Notes: generated by a model not told the origin, from the sequence alone. 64,000 bases of DNA from Sphingomonas sp. BK580 (GCF_014194975.1 NZ_JACIAY010000002.1:124001-188000), one strand, 5' to 3'; positions 34,796-46,866 are shown, counted from the stretch's first letter. Numbers and translations are program-made.

Positions 34796-35398
34796 GTGAC
34801 GAAGCTCGGCTGGGGCATCCTGGCGCTGATCGTCGTCGCGGTGGCGGGCTTCGTGTCACTGCTCGAGCCGCATCGTCCCGGGCGGGGCGATGGCGGCGCG
34901 CCGACGGCCTCCGCCACGCCGGCCATGGCGCCGACGCCGGTGGCGGCGGTGCCCGGCAAGCTGCTCGTCCCGGTCGCGGGCGTGGCGCGCGCGGCGCTGC
35001 GCTCGTCCTGGGGCGACGCGCGCGGCGGTGGAACGCGCGGGCACCAGGGGCTCGACATCATGGCGCCCGCCGGCACGCCGGTTCTCGCCGCGGCGGACGG
35101 GCACGTCGATAAGCTGTTCCAGAGCGGACTCGGCGGCACGACGGTCTACCAGCGCTCCGCGGACGGCGCGTGGGAGTTCTACTACGCGCACCTCTCCGGC
35201 TACGCCCCCGGCCTCACCGAGGGGCAGGCAGTGCGCGCCGGTCAGGTGATCGCCTATGTGGGCGACACCGGCGACGCCGCGGCGGGCAATTACCACCTCC
35301 ATTTCGGCCTCAGCCGGATGCCCGCGGGCGCGCGCTGGTGGCAGGGCGAGCCGCTCGATCCCTTTCCTTACCTTGCCGTAAGCCCCGCCAACCGCTAG
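34796..35398 (+). CDS. M23 family metallopeptidase (LytM-type)
   Basis: A 200-residue protein with one N-terminal membrane anchor (GWGILALIVVAVAGFVSLL), a Pro/Ala-rich linker to about residue 60 and a LytM domain. Zinc ligands are visible in GTRGHQGLDIMAPAGTP (HxxxD) and NYHLHFGLSR (HxH). It probably cleaves peptidoglycan cross-bridges or acts as a regulator in the periplasm. The GTG at 34796 is 7 bp after the L,D-transpeptidase stop, so the two cell-wall genes are likely cotranscribed. Confidence 0.9.
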   Translation: MTKLGWGILALIVVAVAGFVSLLEPHRPGRGDGGAPTASATPAMAPTPVAAVPGKLLVPVAGVARAALRSSWGDARGGGTRGHQGLDIMAPAGTPVLAAADGHVDKLFQSGLGGTTVYQRSADGAWEFYYAHLSGYAPGLTEGQAVRAGQVIAYVGDTGDAAAGNYHLHFGLSRMPAGARWWQGEPLDPFPYLAVSPANR

Positions 35399-35466
35399 AG
35401 CCGCGCCTTCCGGCGCCCCGCTGACCAGCGGCGGTGCCCCAGTTCTGTTGACATAGGCACAGCCCC

Positions 35467-36030
35467 ATGAAGATCAGCGGCGTGGACATCCGTCCCGGCA
35501 ATATCATCGAGTACGAAGGCGGCATCTGGCGCGCGGTCAAGATCCAGCACACGCAGCCCGGCAAGGGCGGGGCGTACATGCAGGTCGAGCTCAAGAACCT
35601 GCGCGACGGCCGCAAGAACAACGTCCGCTTCCGCTCGGCCGAGACGGTGGAGCGCGTCCGCCTCGACACCAAGGACTTCCAGTTCCTGTTCGCCGAGGGC
35701 GATGGCCTGGTGTTCATGGACAAGGACACCTACGACCAGGTGACGCTGCCGCGCGACCTGCTCGGCGACGCCGCCGCCTTCCTGCAGGACGGGATGGACG
35801 TGGTGATGGAGCTATACGACGAGGAGCCGATCAGCGTGCAGCTGCCCGACACGATCGAGGCGACGATCGTCGAGGCGGACGCGGTGGTGAAGGGGCAGAC
35901 CGCCTCGTCGAGCTACAAGCCCGCGATCCTCGACAATGGCGTGCGCGTGATGGTGCCGCCGCACATCAGCAGCGGCACGCGCATCGTCGTCGACGTCTAC
36001 GAGCAGACCTACGTCCGCCGCGCCGACTGA
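35467..36030 (+). CDS. efp: Elongation factor P
   Basis: A 187-residue translation factor that relieves ribosome stalling at polyproline. It shows [19 protein letters not shown], then [18 protein letters not shown], whose lysine at about position 33 is the residue modified or contacting the peptidyl-tRNA end in the family, and [13 protein letters not shown] at the end. Three beta-barrel domains fit the length. The preceding gap of 68 bp is enough for its own promoter. Confidence 0.97.
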   Translation: MKISGVDIRPGNIIEYEGGIWRAVKIQHTQPGKGGAYMQVELKNLRDGRKNNVRFRSAETVERVRLDTKDFQFLFAEGDGLVFMDKDTYDQVTLPRDLLGDAAAFLQDGMDVVMELYDEEPISVQLPDTIEATIVEADAVVKGQTASSSYKPAILDNGVRVMVPPHISSGTRIVVDVYEQTYVRRAD

Positions 36031-36041
36031 TGAGAGACGTT

Positions 36042-36062
36042 CCCGCTCTCGATGAGGGCGGG
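36042..36062 (+). terminator. Possible terminator hairpin after efp
   Basis: CCCGCTCTC and GAGGGCGGG form a nine-pair stem (one G-U) around the three-base loop GAT, 12 bp after the efp stop. There is no T-run, so termination is uncertain. Confidence 0.3.
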
Positions 36063-36148
36063 CGGGGTGAGGGGCGGCCCCAGCTAGTACCGCCCCATGT
36101 TCCTCCGGCCCGGCATCCTCTCCGGGGCAGGGGGAGGAGAATGATCGC

Positions 36149-36961
36149 ATGCCTTCCCATTCCGGCCTGTTCACGGTCATCGAGCGCGCCGCGCGCAAGG
36201 CCGCGCCGCGGCTGCGCCGCGACTTCAACGAGGTTCAGCACCTCCAGGTGAGCCGCAAGGGCCCCGCCGACTTCGTGAGCCAGGCCGACCAGCGCGCCGA
36301 GCGGACGCTGTACGACGAGCTCTCCAAGGCGCGGCCCGACTGGGGCTTCGTGATGGAGGAGGGCGGCACGATCGAGGGTGACCCGAGCAAGCCGCGCTTC
36401 ATCATCGATCCGCTCGACGGTACCAGCAACTTCCTCCACGGCGTGCCGCATTTCTGCATCTCGATCGCGGTCGAGGAGCCGCTCCCCAACGGCAAGCGCG
36501 AGATCACCACGGCGCTGGTCTATCAGCCGCTCACCGACGAGAGCTTCTGGGCCGAGAAGGGGCGCGGCGCCTGGCTGCAGGACCAGCGGCTGCGCGTGTC
36601 GTCGCGGCGCGACCCGTCCGAGGCCCTGGTGGCGACCGGCATCCCCTTCATGGGGCACGGCGACTTCGTGCAATGGACCCGGATCTTCGGCGCGGTGGCG
36701 CCGCAGGTCGCGGGAATCCGCCGGCTCGGCGCCGCCGCGCTCGACCTCGCCTGGGTCGCCGCGGGACGGTTCGACGCCTATTGGGAGAGCGACCTCAAGC
36801 TGTGGGACGTCGCCGCGGGCATGCTGCTGGTGAAGGAGGCGGGCGGCTTCGTCACCGACTTCCGCGGCGGCGACAAGCCGATCGAGCGGAACGAGTTCCT
36901 CGCCGCCAACGACGGACTGCATTCCAAGCTGCACAAGATGGTGGCGCAGGCGCTGCGCTGA
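36149..36961 (+). CDS. suhB: Inositol monophosphatase family protein
   Basis: A 270-residue magnesium-dependent phosphatase. The metal-site motifs are all visible: EEGGTIEG, IDPLDGTSNFLHGVPHF and, near the C-terminus, YWESDLKLWDVAAGMLLVKE. Length is typical. It may act on inositol 1-phosphate or related sugar phosphates, and the family member SuhB in E. coli also contributes to rRNA transcription complexes. It lies 163 bp before the nuo operon on the same strand. Confidence 0.92.
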   Translation: MPSHSGLFTVIERAARKAAPRLRRDFNEVQHLQVSRKGPADFVSQADQRAERTLYDELSKARPDWGFVMEEGGTIEGDPSKPRFIIDPLDGTSNFLHGVPHFCISIAVEEPLPNGKREITTALVYQPLTDESFWAEKGRGAWLQDQRLRVSSRRDPSEALVATGIPFMGHGDFVQWTRIFGAVAPQVAGIRRLGAAALDLAWVAAGRFDAYWESDLKLWDVAAGMLLVKEAGGFVTDFRGGDKPIERNEFLAANDGLHSKLHKMVAQALR

Positions 36962-37049
36962 GCGTTTCCTGACGGGGTGAGCCCCGGGCGGCCGCGGCAT
37001 GCACCGGCGCGCCGCCAGTTCACCTGCGATTCATTCTCACCGCCCGCGG

Positions 37050-37071
37050 CCTTGCCCCTCATGGGGCAGGG
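37050..37071 (+). promoter_or_regulatory. Hairpin in the 5' region of the nuo operon
   Basis: CCTTGCCCC and GGGGCAGGG form a stem of nine pairs (one G-U) around the loop TCAT, about 54 bases before the nuoA start. It may end the suhB transcript or sit in the nuo leader. No T-run follows. Confidence 0.25.
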
Positions 37072-37124
37072 GTCTAGAGCGTCCGCATTCCATTCGCACC
37101 TGCGAGAGAGGCGAGAGAGACATA

Positions 37125-37499
37125 GTGGTCGATCTGTCGCAATATCTGCCGATCCTCCTGTTCCTGGGAGTGGCGCTCCTGCTGTCGAGCGCGTTCGTGT
37201 TCCTGCCGATGGCGGTCGCCAAGCTGACCGGCACCGCCAAGCCGACGCCCGAGAAGCTGTCCGAGTACGAGTGCGGCTTCCCCGCGTTCGAAGACAGCCG
37301 CTCGCAGTTCGACGTCCGTTTTTATCTCGTTGCCATCCTGTTCATCATCTTCGATCTGGAGGCGGCGTTCCTATATCCTTGGGCAGTAAGCGTTTTCTCG
37401 CTCGGATGGACCGCATGGATCTCGATGATGATCTTCATCGCCGAACTCGCGCTCGGCCTGGTGTACGCATGGAAGAAGGAAGCGCTGGAGTGGGAGTAG
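37125..37499 (+). CDS. nuoA: NADH-quinone oxidoreductase subunit A
   Basis: A 124-residue membrane subunit with three helices. [20 protein letters not shown] and [20 protein letters not shown] are the conserved NuoA loop and helix 2. The start is a GTG at 37125 with GAGAGAG upstream. It is the first gene of the nuo operon and forms part of the membrane arm at the junction with the peripheral arm. The end overlaps the start of nuoB by about 10 bp. Confidence 0.95.
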   Translation: MVDLSQYLPILLFLGVALLLSSAFVFLPMAVAKLTGTAKPTPEKLSEYECGFPAFEDSRSQFDVRFYLVAILFIIFDLEAAFLYPWAVSVFSLGWTAWISMMIFIAELALGLVYAWKKEALEWE

Positions 37500-38059
37500 A
37501 GGCGCACTCCGGGCCGATCGGGCTCGTCAATAATCCCGAGCCCGCCGGCGGCATCGTCGCGCCCGACCAGGGCTTCTTCGACGGTCTCAACGGCGAGCTC
37601 AACGACAAGGGCTTCCTGGTCACCTCGACCGAGGAGCTGTTCCAATGGGCGCGCACCGGGTCGCTCTGGTGGATGACCTTCGGGCTGGCGTGCTGCGCCG
37701 TGGAGATGATCCACGTCAACATGCCGCGCTACGACATGGAGCGCTTTGGCGCCGCGCCGCGCGCGTCCCCGCGCCAGTCGGATGTGATGATCGTCGCGGG
37801 CACGCTGTGCAACAAGATGGCGCCGGCGCTGCGCAAGGTCTACGACCAGATGTCGGAGCCCAAGTACGTCATCTCGATGGGCTCGTGCGCCAACGGTGGC
37901 GGCTATTATCACTATAGCTACAGCGTCGTGCGCGGCTGCGACCGTGTCGTGCCGGTGGACATCTACGTGCCCGGCTGCCCGCCGACCGCGGAGGCGCTGC
38001 TGTACGGCGTGATGCAGCTGCAGCGGAAGATCCGTCGCGCCGGGAGCATCGAACGGTGA
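37490..38059 (+). CDS. nuoB: NADH-quinone oxidoreductase subunit B
   Basis: A 189-residue peripheral-arm subunit holding iron-sulfur cluster N2. The cluster cysteines appear in [29 protein letters not shown] and [15 protein letters not shown]. The GTG at 37490, inside the end of nuoA, is preferred: it has AAGGA about nine bases before it. An ATG at 37469 would extend the N-terminus by seven residues. N2 donates electrons to quinone. Confidence 0.95.
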   Translation: MGVEAHSGPIGLVNNPEPAGGIVAPDQGFFDGLNGELNDKGFLVTSTEELFQWARTGSLWWMTFGLACCAVEMIHVNMPRYDMERFGAAPRASPRQSDVMIVAGTLCNKMAPALRKVYDQMSEPKYVISMGSCANGGGYYHYSYSVVRGCDRVVPVDIYVPGCPPTAEALLYGVMQLQRKIRRAGSIER

Positions 38060-38904
38060 GGGCGCCCGCTCCCGCTTACGCGGCCAATCTGAACGAGGCG
38101 ACGATCGAGTCCGCGCGCGGTGCGATCGGCGCCGGCCTGCTCGACGCGATCGAGATCGCTGGCGAGGTGCAGCTGCACGTCACGCGCGAGGCGCTGGTGC
38201 CCGCGCTGACCGCGCTGCGCGACACGCCGGGGCTCGAGTATCAGCAGCTGATGGAGATCGCGGGCGTCGACTATCCGGATCGCGCGGAGCGGTTCGAGGT
38301 GGTCTATTGCCTGCTGTCGCTGACCCGCAACCACCGGCTGCACGTCCATGTCGGCGCGACCGAGGACACGCCGGTGCCGTCGGTGACCGAGCTGTGGCCG
38401 GTCGCTGGCTGGCTCGAGCGCGAGGTGTACGACATGTTCGGCGTGCTGTTCGCGGGCAACCGCGACCTGCGCCGCATCCTCACCGACTACGGGTTCCGCG
38501 GTCATCCGTTCCGCAAGGACTTCCCGCTGACCGGCTTCGTCGAGATGCGCTACTCCGAGGAGCAGAAGCGCGTCGTGTACGAGCCGGTGAAGCTCGCGCA
38601 GGACTTCCGCAACTTCGATTTCATGAGCCCGTGGGAGGGCGCCGAGTACGTGCTGCCCGGCGACGAGAAGGCGAAGCTGCCCGAGTCCAAGGGCGCCCCG
38701 ACTCCCGTGACCGCGACCGAGATCCAGAAGGCCGGTGCGACCGAGACGCCGAAGCAGGCGGCGCCCGCCTCGAGCGAGCCGTACGCCAAGAAGGACGCGA
38801 CCAGCACCGCCGAGACCGGCGCGGGTCGCAGCGAATCCGCCGGCGCGCCCAAGCCGGCCGATCCCGACGTCGTGCCGACGAAGGGCGGAGGGCAGAACCA
38901 ATGA
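38056..38904 (+). CDS. nuoC: NADH-quinone oxidoreductase subunit C
   Basis: A 282-residue peripheral-arm subunit. The conserved core covers about residues 25-200 with [40 protein letters not shown] and [20 protein letters not shown]. The last 75 or so residues form a low-complexity tail rich in Ala, Pro, Thr and Lys ([38 protein letters not shown]), longer than usual. The GTG at 38056 overlaps the nuoB stop, and its stop overlaps nuoD. Confidence 0.95.
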   Translation: MRAPAPAYAANLNEATIESARGAIGAGLLDAIEIAGEVQLHVTREALVPALTALRDTPGLEYQQLMEIAGVDYPDRAERFEVVYCLLSLTRNHRLHVHVGATEDTPVPSVTELWPVAGWLEREVYDMFGVLFAGNRDLRRILTDYGFRGHPFRKDFPLTGFVEMRYSEEQKRVVYEPVKLAQDFRNFDFMSPWEGAEYVLPGDEKAKLPESKGAPTPVTATEIQKAGATETPKQAAPASSEPYAKKDATSTAETGAGRSESAGAPKPADPDVVPTKGGGQNQ

Positions 38905-40181
38905 CCGACATGCTCGTCGAGAAGGACCAGGCGGTCGACCGCGAGGTGGATCCCGCGCTGGAGAAGATCGTCCACGCCACCGACGCCTCGCACCCGAGCG
39001 AGGGTGACGTCGCGATCCAGAACTACACGATCAACTTCGGCCCGCAGCATCCCGCCGCGCACGGCGTGCTGCGCCTGGTCATGGAGCTGGACGGCGAGAT
39101 CATCGAGCGGATCGACCCGCACGTCGGACTGCTCCACCGCGGCACCGAGAAGCTGATCGAGTACAAGACCTACGCGCAGGCGATCCCGTACTTCGACCGG
39201 CTCGACTATTGCTCGCCCGCGTGCATGGAGCACACCTTCGTGCTCGCGATCGAGAAGCTGCTGGATCTCGAGGTGCCGCTCCGCGCGCAGTATCTGCGCG
39301 TCTTCTTCGCCGAGCTGACGCGCATCTCCAACCACATGCTCAACCTGGGCTCGCACGTCATGGACGTCGGCGCGATGACGCCGAACCTGTGGCTGTTCGA
39401 GATACGCGAGGATTGCTACGGTTTCCTCGAGCGCGCCACCGGCGCGCGGATGCACCACAACTACTTTCGGCCCGGCGGCGTCCACCAGGACGTGCCGCTC
39501 AAGCTGCTGACCGACATCGCCGACTGGCTCGACACGCGGCTGCCGCGGCTGTTCGAGGACGCGATCAGCCTGGTCGCGGACAACCGCATCTTCAAGCAGC
39601 GCAACGTCGACATCGCGACGGTGAGCCGCGAGGACGCGATCCGCTGGGGCTTCTCGGGGCCGATGATCCGCGCCGCGGGCATCCCCTGGGATCTGCGCAA
39701 GTCGCAGCCCTATGACGTCTACGACCGCATGGACTTCGACGTGCCGGTGGGCACGCGCGGCGACTGCTACGACCGTTTCATGGTGCGCGTCGAGGAGGTC
39801 CGCCAGTCGGCGCGGATCATGAAGCAGTGCCTGGCGGAGATGCCGGAGGGGCCGATCGCCTCGACCGATCGCAAGGTGGTGCCGCCCAAGCGCGCCGAGA
39901 TGAAGCGCTCGATGGAGGCGCTGATCCATCACTTCAAGCTGTACACCGAGGGCTATCACGTCCCCGCGGGCGAAGTGTATGTCGCGACCGAGAGCCCCAA
40001 GGGCGAGTTCGGCGTGTATCTGGTGAGCGACGGCTCGAACAAGCCGTATCGCTGCAAGATCCGCCCGACCGCTTTCTCGCACCTCCAGGCGATGGATTTC
40101 ATGAGCCGCGGCCACATGCTCGCGGACACCACCGCGATCCTGGGCGCGATGGATATCGTGTTCGGCGAGTGCGATCGGTGA
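38901..40181 (+). CDS. nuoD: NADH-quinone oxidoreductase subunit D
   Basis: A 426-residue quinone-site subunit of the peripheral arm. It shows [38 protein letters not shown], and the C-terminal [20 protein letters not shown] and FGECDR. The ATG at 38901 overlaps the nuoC stop. This is the operon copy; a second, stand-alone copy with about 60 substitutions lies at 1417-2727. It is followed by a small coiled-coil gene, not by nuoE directly. Confidence 0.96.
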   Translation: MTDMLVEKDQAVDREVDPALEKIVHATDASHPSEGDVAIQNYTINFGPQHPAAHGVLRLVMELDGEIIERIDPHVGLLHRGTEKLIEYKTYAQAIPYFDRLDYCSPACMEHTFVLAIEKLLDLEVPLRAQYLRVFFAELTRISNHMLNLGSHVMDVGAMTPNLWLFEIREDCYGFLERATGARMHHNYFRPGGVHQDVPLKLLTDIADWLDTRLPRLFEDAISLVADNRIFKQRNVDIATVSREDAIRWGFSGPMIRAAGIPWDLRKSQPYDVYDRMDFDVPVGTRGDCYDRFMVRVEEVRQSARIMKQCLAEMPEGPIASTDRKVVPPKRAEMKRSMEALIHHFKLYTEGYHVPAGEVYVATESPKGEFGVYLVSDGSNKPYRCKIRPTAFSHLQAMDFMSRGHMLADTTAILGAMDIVFGECDR

Positions 40182-40405
40182 CGGAGAACGTCGAGAACCT
40201 GATCCTGGAGCGGCTCCGCCGGATCGATCAGGGCGTGGGCGATCTGCGCGGCGACATGCAGGACATCAAGATCAGAATGACCGCTGTGGAAGAGCATCTA
40301 ACCAGCGTGCAGACCAGCATCGTCGGGTTAAATTCTCGAATGGATCGCTTCGACGAACGACTTTCGCGGGTCGAGCGTCGTCTGGACATCAAGGACGCGA
40401 TTTAA
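40178..40405 (+). CDS. Small coiled-coil protein inserted between nuoD and nuoE
   Basis: A 75-residue protein starting at a GTG that overlaps the nuoD stop (GTGA); its TAA overlaps the nuoE ATG. It has no membrane segment or cysteine and is made of heptads, as in [17 protein letters not shown] and [16 protein letters not shown]. It is clearly related to the second small protein at 41076-41309: both share the pattern D-[IL]-K-x-R-M-x-x-V-E-x-H-L and end in R-[LI]-x-R-[VI]-E-R-R-[LI]-D. Codons such as CTA, TTA and TCT make it less GC-biased than its neighbours. Not a known complex I subunit; function unknown. Confidence 0.75.
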   Translation: MTENVENLILERLRRIDQGVGDLRGDMQDIKIRMTAVEEHLTSVQTSIVGLNSRMDRFDERLSRVERRLDIKDAI

Positions 40406-41076
40406 TGGCCGACGCACCTACCATTCCCGACGAGGCCGAGACCCGCGCGCGCTGGGGCGCGTTCCAGTGGAACGACGACAGCCGCGCCAAGCGCGACGCG
40501 ATCCTCGCGCGCTATCCCAAGGGCCGTGAGCAGTCGGCCTCGATCCCGCTGCTCGATCTCGCGCAGCGCCAGGTCGGCGCCGATACGCAGACGCAGGGCT
40601 GGCTGCCCGTGCCGGTGATCGAGTTCGTCGCGCGCGAGATCGGCGTGCCGTACATGCGCGTGTACGAGGTCGCGACCTTCTACACGATGTTCAACCTCGC
40701 TCCCGTCGGTCGCTTCCACGTCCAGGTGTGCGGCACCACGCCGTGCATGCTGCGCGGCTCGGACGACGTGCTCGCGGCGTGCAAGAACAAGGGTCTGATC
40801 AAGGGCAAGACCACGCCCGACGGCCTGTTCACGCTCACCGAGGTGGAGTGTATGGGCAATTGCGCCTCGGCGCCGATGGTCCAGATCAACGACGACAATT
40901 ACGAGGACCTCGATTACGATCGCACCGTCGCGATCATCGAGGCGCTCGCCAATGGCCAGATGCCCAGGCCCGGCACGCAGGAGCCCGGCCGCCACACCGT
41001 CGAGCCCAAGGGCGGCCCGACCTCGCTCACCGCGATGGTGACCGAGAACCACGATTATCGTGGGGAGTGGGCGTGA
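40405..41076 (+). CDS. nuoE: NADH-quinone oxidoreductase subunit E
   Basis: A 223-residue peripheral subunit with a thioredoxin-like [2Fe-2S] domain (cluster N1a). The cluster cysteines are in VCGTTPCMLRG and ECMGNCASAPMVQIND. The N-terminal helical part includes SIPLLDLAQRQVG and REIGVPYMRVYEVATFYTMF. The ATG shares a base with the stop of the preceding coiled-coil gene. It ends at another small coiled-coil gene before nuoF. Confidence 0.95.
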   Translation: MADAPTIPDEAETRARWGAFQWNDDSRAKRDAILARYPKGREQSASIPLLDLAQRQVGADTQTQGWLPVPVIEFVAREIGVPYMRVYEVATFYTMFNLAPVGRFHVQVCGTTPCMLRGSDDVLAACKNKGLIKGKTTPDGLFTLTEVECMGNCASAPMVQINDDNYEDLDYDRTVAIIEALANGQMPRPGTQEPGRHTVEPKGGPTSLTAMVTENHDYRGEWA

Positions 41077-41308
41077 TGGCTGAGATCGACATCGCCAGCC
41101 ACACCTTGGAGCTGCTCAAGCGATTGAACGGCAAGATGGACTCGTTCGGCCTGGAACTGGGTGACCTGAAGATGCGCATGGCGTCGGTGGAGGATCATCT
41201 CTCGGGCCTCACCGTGTCCAACGCCGGGATCACGCATCGGCTGGACCGGATCGAGGGCAGGCTCGACCGGATCGAGCGCCGGATCGACCTGCGGGATGGG
41301 AACGCGTG

Positions 41309-41309
<1 letters not shown>
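41076..41309 (+). CDS. Small coiled-coil protein inserted between nuoE and nuoF
   Basis: A 77-residue, cysteine-free coiled-coil protein, paralogous to the one at 40178-40405. It shows [17 protein letters not shown] and [18 protein letters not shown]. The ATG at 41076 overlaps the nuoE stop (TGATG); a GTG at 41073 is an alternative. GGGGAG lies eight bases before the ATG. Its stop overlaps the nuoF start. It is translationally coupled on both sides, so it should be made in proportion to NuoE and NuoF, the NADH dehydrogenase module. Function unknown. Confidence 0.75.
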
Positions 41310-42618
<1,309 letters not shown>

Positions 42619-42619
<1 letters not shown>

Positions 42620-44613
42620 TGCCAAAGGTCAAAGTCGACGGAGTCGAGATCGAGGTGCCGCAGGGCGCCACCGTGCTGCAGGCGTGCGAGCTCGCCGGCA
42701 AGGAGATCCCGCGCTTCTGCTACCACGAGCGGCTGTCGATCGCGGGCAACTGCCGGATGTGCCTCGTCGAGGTGAAGCCGGGACCGCCCAAGCCGCAGGC
42801 CTCGTGCGCGCTGCCGGCCGCGGAGAACCAGGAGATCTTCACCACCACACCGATGGTGAAGCATGCCCGCGAGGGCATCATGGAATTCCTGCTGATCAAC
42901 CACCCGCTCGACTGCCCGATCTGCGATCAGGGCGGCGAGTGCGACCTGCAGGACCAGTCGGTCGCCTACGGCCGCGGCCACTCGCGCTACGCCGAGAACA
43001 AGCGCGCGGTGACCGAGAAGTACATGGGCCCGATCGTCAAGACGATCATGACCCGCTGTATCCAGTGCACGCGCTGCGTCCGCTTCGCCGAGGAGGTCGC
43101 CGGGGTCGAGGAGATCGGCGCGATCTATCGCGGCGAGAACATGCAGATCACCTCCTACCTCGAGGAGGCGGTGTCGAGCGAGCTGTCGGGCAACGTGGTC
43201 GACCTGTGCCCGGTCGGCGCGCTGACCAGCAAGCCGTACGCGTTCGAGGCGCGCCCGTGGGAGCTGCGCAAGACGCTGACGATCGACGTGATGGACGCGG
43301 TCGGCACCAACATCCGGCTCGACAGCCGCGGCCGCCAGGTGCTGCGCTGCGTGCCCCGCGTCAACGACGAGGTCAACGAGGAGTGGGCGACCGACAAGAC
43401 GCGCCACGCCGTCGACGGGCTGGTGCGCAAGCGGCTCGACCGCCCCTATGTCCGGCGTGACGGCAAGCTCCACCCGGTGACCTGGGACGAGGCGTTCGCG
43501 GCGATCGCATCGGTCGACCATGGCGGTTCGGTCGCCGCCGTCGCGGGTGATCTGGTCGACTGCGAGACGATGTTCGCGGCCAAGGCGCTGCTCAAGGAGC
43601 TCGGCTCGTCGCTGCTCGAGGGGCGGCAGACCGGCATGGATTATGACGCGTCCAGCCTCGCCGCGGTGAACTTCAACACCACGATCGCGGGAGCCGAGGA
43701 GGCGGACGCGATCCTGCTGGTGGGCACCAACCTGCGCTGGGAAGCGCCGCTGGTGAACACGCGCATCCGCAAGGCGATCAAGAAGGGCGCCAAGGTCTTC
43801 GCGATCGGCCCCGAGACCGAGCTGACCTACAAGGTCGAGTGGCTCGGCGCCGATCTGGCGGTGCTCGGCAGCCTGCCGGAGCGCGTCACCGAGGCGTTCG
43901 GCAAGGCGGCCAAGCCGATGGTGATCGTCGGCGGCGCCGCGCTCAAGGGCGCACACGGCGCGGCGCTCGGTCTGGTCGAGACGCTGGGTCTCGTGAAGGA
44001 TGGGTGGAACGGCTTCAACGTCGTCCACATGGCCGCGAGCCGGATGGGCGGGCTGATGCTCGGCTACGCGCAGAAAGCTGGTATCTCGGCGCTGTACGAC
44101 GCCAAGCTCAGCTTCTTCCTCGGCGCGGACGAGTGCGATCACGCGAGCTTCACCGGCTTCAAGGTCTATGTCGGCCACCACGGCGATCGCGGCGCGCACC
44201 ACGCCGACGTGATCCTGCCGGCGGCGAGCTATGCCGAGAAGTCGGGCACCTACGTCAACCTCGAGGGGCGCGTGCAGCGCGGCGAGCGCGCGGTGTTCCC
44301 CCCGGGCGACGCGCGCGAGGACTGGACGATCTTCCGCGCGCTCAGCGAGAAGCTCGGTCGCACGCTGGCGTTCGACACGATCGACGAGCTGCGCGCGGCG
44401 ATGGCGCTCGACTGCCCCGAGCTGGCGACGCTGGGGCTCAAGACCTTCGCGTGGAACCCGCCGGCGCTCGGCGGCAGCGCCGAGGGCGTGCTCGACGGCT
44501 ATCCGATCAAGGACTTCTACCTCACCAACGCGATCTGCCGCGCGTCGCCGACGATGCAGCGCTGCTCGGCCGAACTGGTCCACGGTGAGAGTTTCGCGGA
44601 GGCGGCGGAGTGA
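42619..44613 (+). CDS. nuoG: NADH-quinone oxidoreductase subunit G
   Basis: A 664-residue subunit holding several iron-sulfur clusters. The N-terminal [2Fe-2S] ligands are in [19 protein letters not shown] and ASCALP; the next motif, [18 protein letters not shown], and the [4Fe-4S] set [10 protein letters not shown] follow. The long C-terminal part is a molybdopterin-oxidoreductase-like domain without cofactor motifs. The size is usual for alphaproteobacterial and mitochondrial NuoG. It overlaps both nuoF and nuoH. Confidence 0.96.
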
Positions 44614-45656
44614 CCAGCTTCTTCAACACGACGGTCGGCCTGCCCTATGGCTGGGCGTGGTTCCTGGCGACGATCGTGGGCATCCTCGCCATCGCGCTGC
44701 CGTTGATGCTGTCGGTGGCGATGATCATCTACGCCGACCGCAAGATCTGGGCGGCGATGGCGCTGCGCCGCGGCCCCAACGTGGTCGGCCCGTTCGGGCT
44801 GCTCCAGTCCTTCGCGGACGGGCTCAAGGTGTTCCTACAGGAGACGATCGTCCCCTCGGCGGCGAACCGCGGGCTGTTCCTGCTCGCGCCGATCATCACC
44901 TTCACCGTGGCGCTGATCGTCTGGGCGGTGGTGCCGTTCCAGCCGAGCGTGGTGCTCGCCGACATCAACGTCGGGCTGCTCTACGTGCTCGCGGCCTCGT
45001 CGCTGGGCGTGTACGGCATCATCCTCGCGGGCTGGTCGTCCAACTCGAAATATCCGTTCTTCTCGGCGATCCGCGCGGCGGCGCAGATGGTGAGCTACGA
45101 GGTCGCGATCGGCTTCGTGCTGATCTCGGTGGTGATGTGGGCGGGCTCGTTCAACCTGACCACGATCGTCGAGGCGCAGAAGGGGCTGTACGGCTTCATC
45201 AATGGCTTCGGGTTCAACCCGCTGCTGTTCCCGATGAGCATCGTGTTCCTGATCTCGTCGCTGGCGGAGACGCAGCGCGCGCCGTTCGACCTCACCGAGG
45301 CGGAGAGCGAGCTCGTCGCGGGTTACCAGACCGAGTACAGCTCGATGGCGTTCGCGCTCTACTGGCTCGGCGAGTACGCCAACGTGCTGCTGATGTGCAC
45401 GCTCAACGCGACGCTGTTCTGGGGTGGCTACCTGCCGCCGTTCGACTGGGCGCCGCTGTACGCGGTGCCGGGGATCATCTGGCTGTTCATCAAGATCCTC
45501 GCTTTCTTCTTCGTGTTCTCGTGGATCAAGGCGACGGTGCCGCGCTACCGCTACGACCAGCTGATGCGGCTGGGGTGGAAGGTGTTCCTGCCGCTGTCGC
45601 TGTTCTGGGTGTTCCTGGTGTCGGGCGTGCTGATGTTCATGCGCGTGGGAGTTTAA
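44610..45656 (+). CDS. nuoH: NADH-quinone oxidoreductase subunit H
   Basis: A 348-residue membrane subunit with eight helices that forms the quinone entry channel. Conserved parts are [36 protein letters not shown], and [20 protein letters not shown], which contains the acidic loop. The GTG start overlaps the nuoG stop. Confidence 0.96.
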   Translation: MTSFFNTTVGLPYGWAWFLATIVGILAIALPLMLSVAMIIYADRKIWAAMALRRGPNVVGPFGLLQSFADGLKVFLQETIVPSAANRGLFLLAPIITFTVALIVWAVVPFQPSVVLADINVGLLYVLAASSLGVYGIILAGWSSNSKYPFFSAIRAAAQMVSYEVAIGFVLISVVMWAGSFNLTTIVEAQKGLYGFINGFGFNPLLFPMSIVFLISSLAETQRAPFDLTEAESELVAGYQTEYSSMAFALYWLGEYANVLLMCTLNATLFWGGYLPPFDWAPLYAVPGIIWLFIKILAFFFVFSWIKATVPRYRYDQLMRLGWKVFLPLSLFWVFLVSGVLMFMRVGV

Positions 45657-45657
45657 G

Positions 45658-46143
45658 ATGGGTATCGCGCAGACGATCAAGGCGTTCACGCTCTACGAGT
45701 TCGTGAAGGCGCACGCGCTGACGCTGAAGTACTTCTTCAAGCCGAAGGCGACGATCAACTATCCGTTCGAGAAGAACCCGCTGTCCCCGCGTTTCCGCGG
45801 CGAGCACGCACTGCGCCGTTATCCCAACGGCGAGGAGCGCTGCATCGCGTGCAAGCTGTGCGAGGCGGTGTGCCCGGCGCAGGCGATCACGATCGAGGCC
45901 GAGCCGCGCGACGACGGCAGCCGCCGCACGACCCGCTACGACATCGACATGACCAAGTGCATCTACTGCGGCCTGTGTCAGGAGGCCTGCCCGGTGGACG
46001 CGATCGTCGAGGGGCCGAACCTGGAGTTCGCCACCGAGACGCGCGAGGAGCTGATCTACGATAAGGCGAAGCTGCTCGACAACGGCGACCGGTGGGAGCG
46101 CGCGATCGCGGCCAACCTTGCCGCCGACGCGCCGTACCGGTAG
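45658..46143 (+). CDS. nuoI: NADH-quinone oxidoreductase subunit I
   Basis: A 161-residue ferredoxin-like subunit with two [4Fe-4S] clusters (N6a, N6b). The ligands are in [16 protein letters not shown] and [16 protein letters not shown]. The N-terminal amphipathic helix is followed by [19 protein letters not shown], typical for the family. It is the only nuo gene here with a noticeable gap (111 bp) before the next one. Confidence 0.96.
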   Translation: MGIAQTIKAFTLYEFVKAHALTLKYFFKPKATINYPFEKNPLSPRFRGEHALRRYPNGEERCIACKLCEAVCPAQAITIEAEPRDDGSRRTTRYDIDMTKCIYCGLCQEACPVDAIVEGPNLEFATETREELIYDKAKLLDNGDRWERAIAANLAADAPYR

Positions 46144-46188
46144 GCGCTCGCGTGATTTCAGGGGTCGACATGATTCTGACGGACACCA

Positions 46189-46206
46189 CCGCGGCCACGG
46201 CCGCGG
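46189..46206 (+). terminator. Terminator-like hairpin between nuoI and nuoJ
   Basis: CCGCGGC and GCCGCGG form a perfect 7-bp stem around the loop CACG and are followed at once by TTTT (46207-46210). This resembles a short intrinsic terminator or attenuator inside the operon and lies about 50 bases before nuoJ. It could lower expression of the membrane-arm genes, but readthrough must occur for complex I to form. Confidence 0.35.
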
Positions 46207-46254
46207 TTTTCTCGACCGCGCGCCGCCGCGGTGCCGACGTGGGGGCAGCGTGAG

Positions 46255-46866
46255 ATGATCCAGGCCATCGCCTTCTATCTCTTCGCGCTCGTCGTGCTGG
46301 TCTCGGGCGCGATGACGATCTCGTCGCGCAACCCGGTCCACTCGGTGCTGTGGCTGATCCTCGCCTTCTTCAACGCCGCGGGGCTGATGGTGCTGGTCGG
46401 CGCCGAGTTCATCGCGATGCTGCTGGTGATCGTCTACGTCGGCGCCGTCGCGGTGCTGTTCCTGTTCGTCGTGATGATGCTCGACATCGACTTCGCCGAA
46501 CTGCGCGCGGGCTTTGTGCGCTACTTCGGCATCGGCCTGGTGCTGGCAGTAGCGCTGGTGGCGGAGATCCTGATCGGCGTCGGCGCGTGGAGCGCGGGCG
46601 GGATCGATCTCGCGCGGCGCGCGGCGCCGACCGTCGCGGCCAAGTCGAACATCGTCCAGATCGGCGAGCTGCTGTACACGCGCTACCTCTTCATCTTCGA
46701 GGGGGCAGGGCTGGTGCTGCTGGTGGCGATGATCGGCGCGATCGTGCTGACCCACCGCGAGCGGTCGGGCTCGCGCTACCAGAATATCGCGCGGCAGAAC
46801 GCGCGGCGGCCGCAGGACGCGACGCGCAACATGCGGCCGGAGATCGGCCAGGGGGTACAGCTGTGA
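46255..46866 (+). CDS. nuoJ: NADH-quinone oxidoreductase subunit J
   Basis: A 203-residue membrane subunit with five helices. It begins [20 protein letters not shown] and contains [19 protein letters not shown] and [20 protein letters not shown], the pi-bulge helix region of NuoJ. The ATG at 46255 is chosen; an in-frame GTG at 46231 would add eight residues before the typical N-terminus. The stop overlaps the GTG of nuoK. Confidence 0.94.
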   Translation: MIQAIAFYLFALVVLVSGAMTISSRNPVHSVLWLILAFFNAAGLMVLVGAEFIAMLLVIVYVGAVAVLFLFVVMMLDIDFAELRAGFVRYFGIGLVLAVALVAEILIGVGAWSAGGIDLARRAAPTVAAKSNIVQIGELLYTRYLFIFEGAGLVLLVAMIGAIVLTHRERSGSRYQNIARQNARRPQDATRNMRPEIGQGVQL

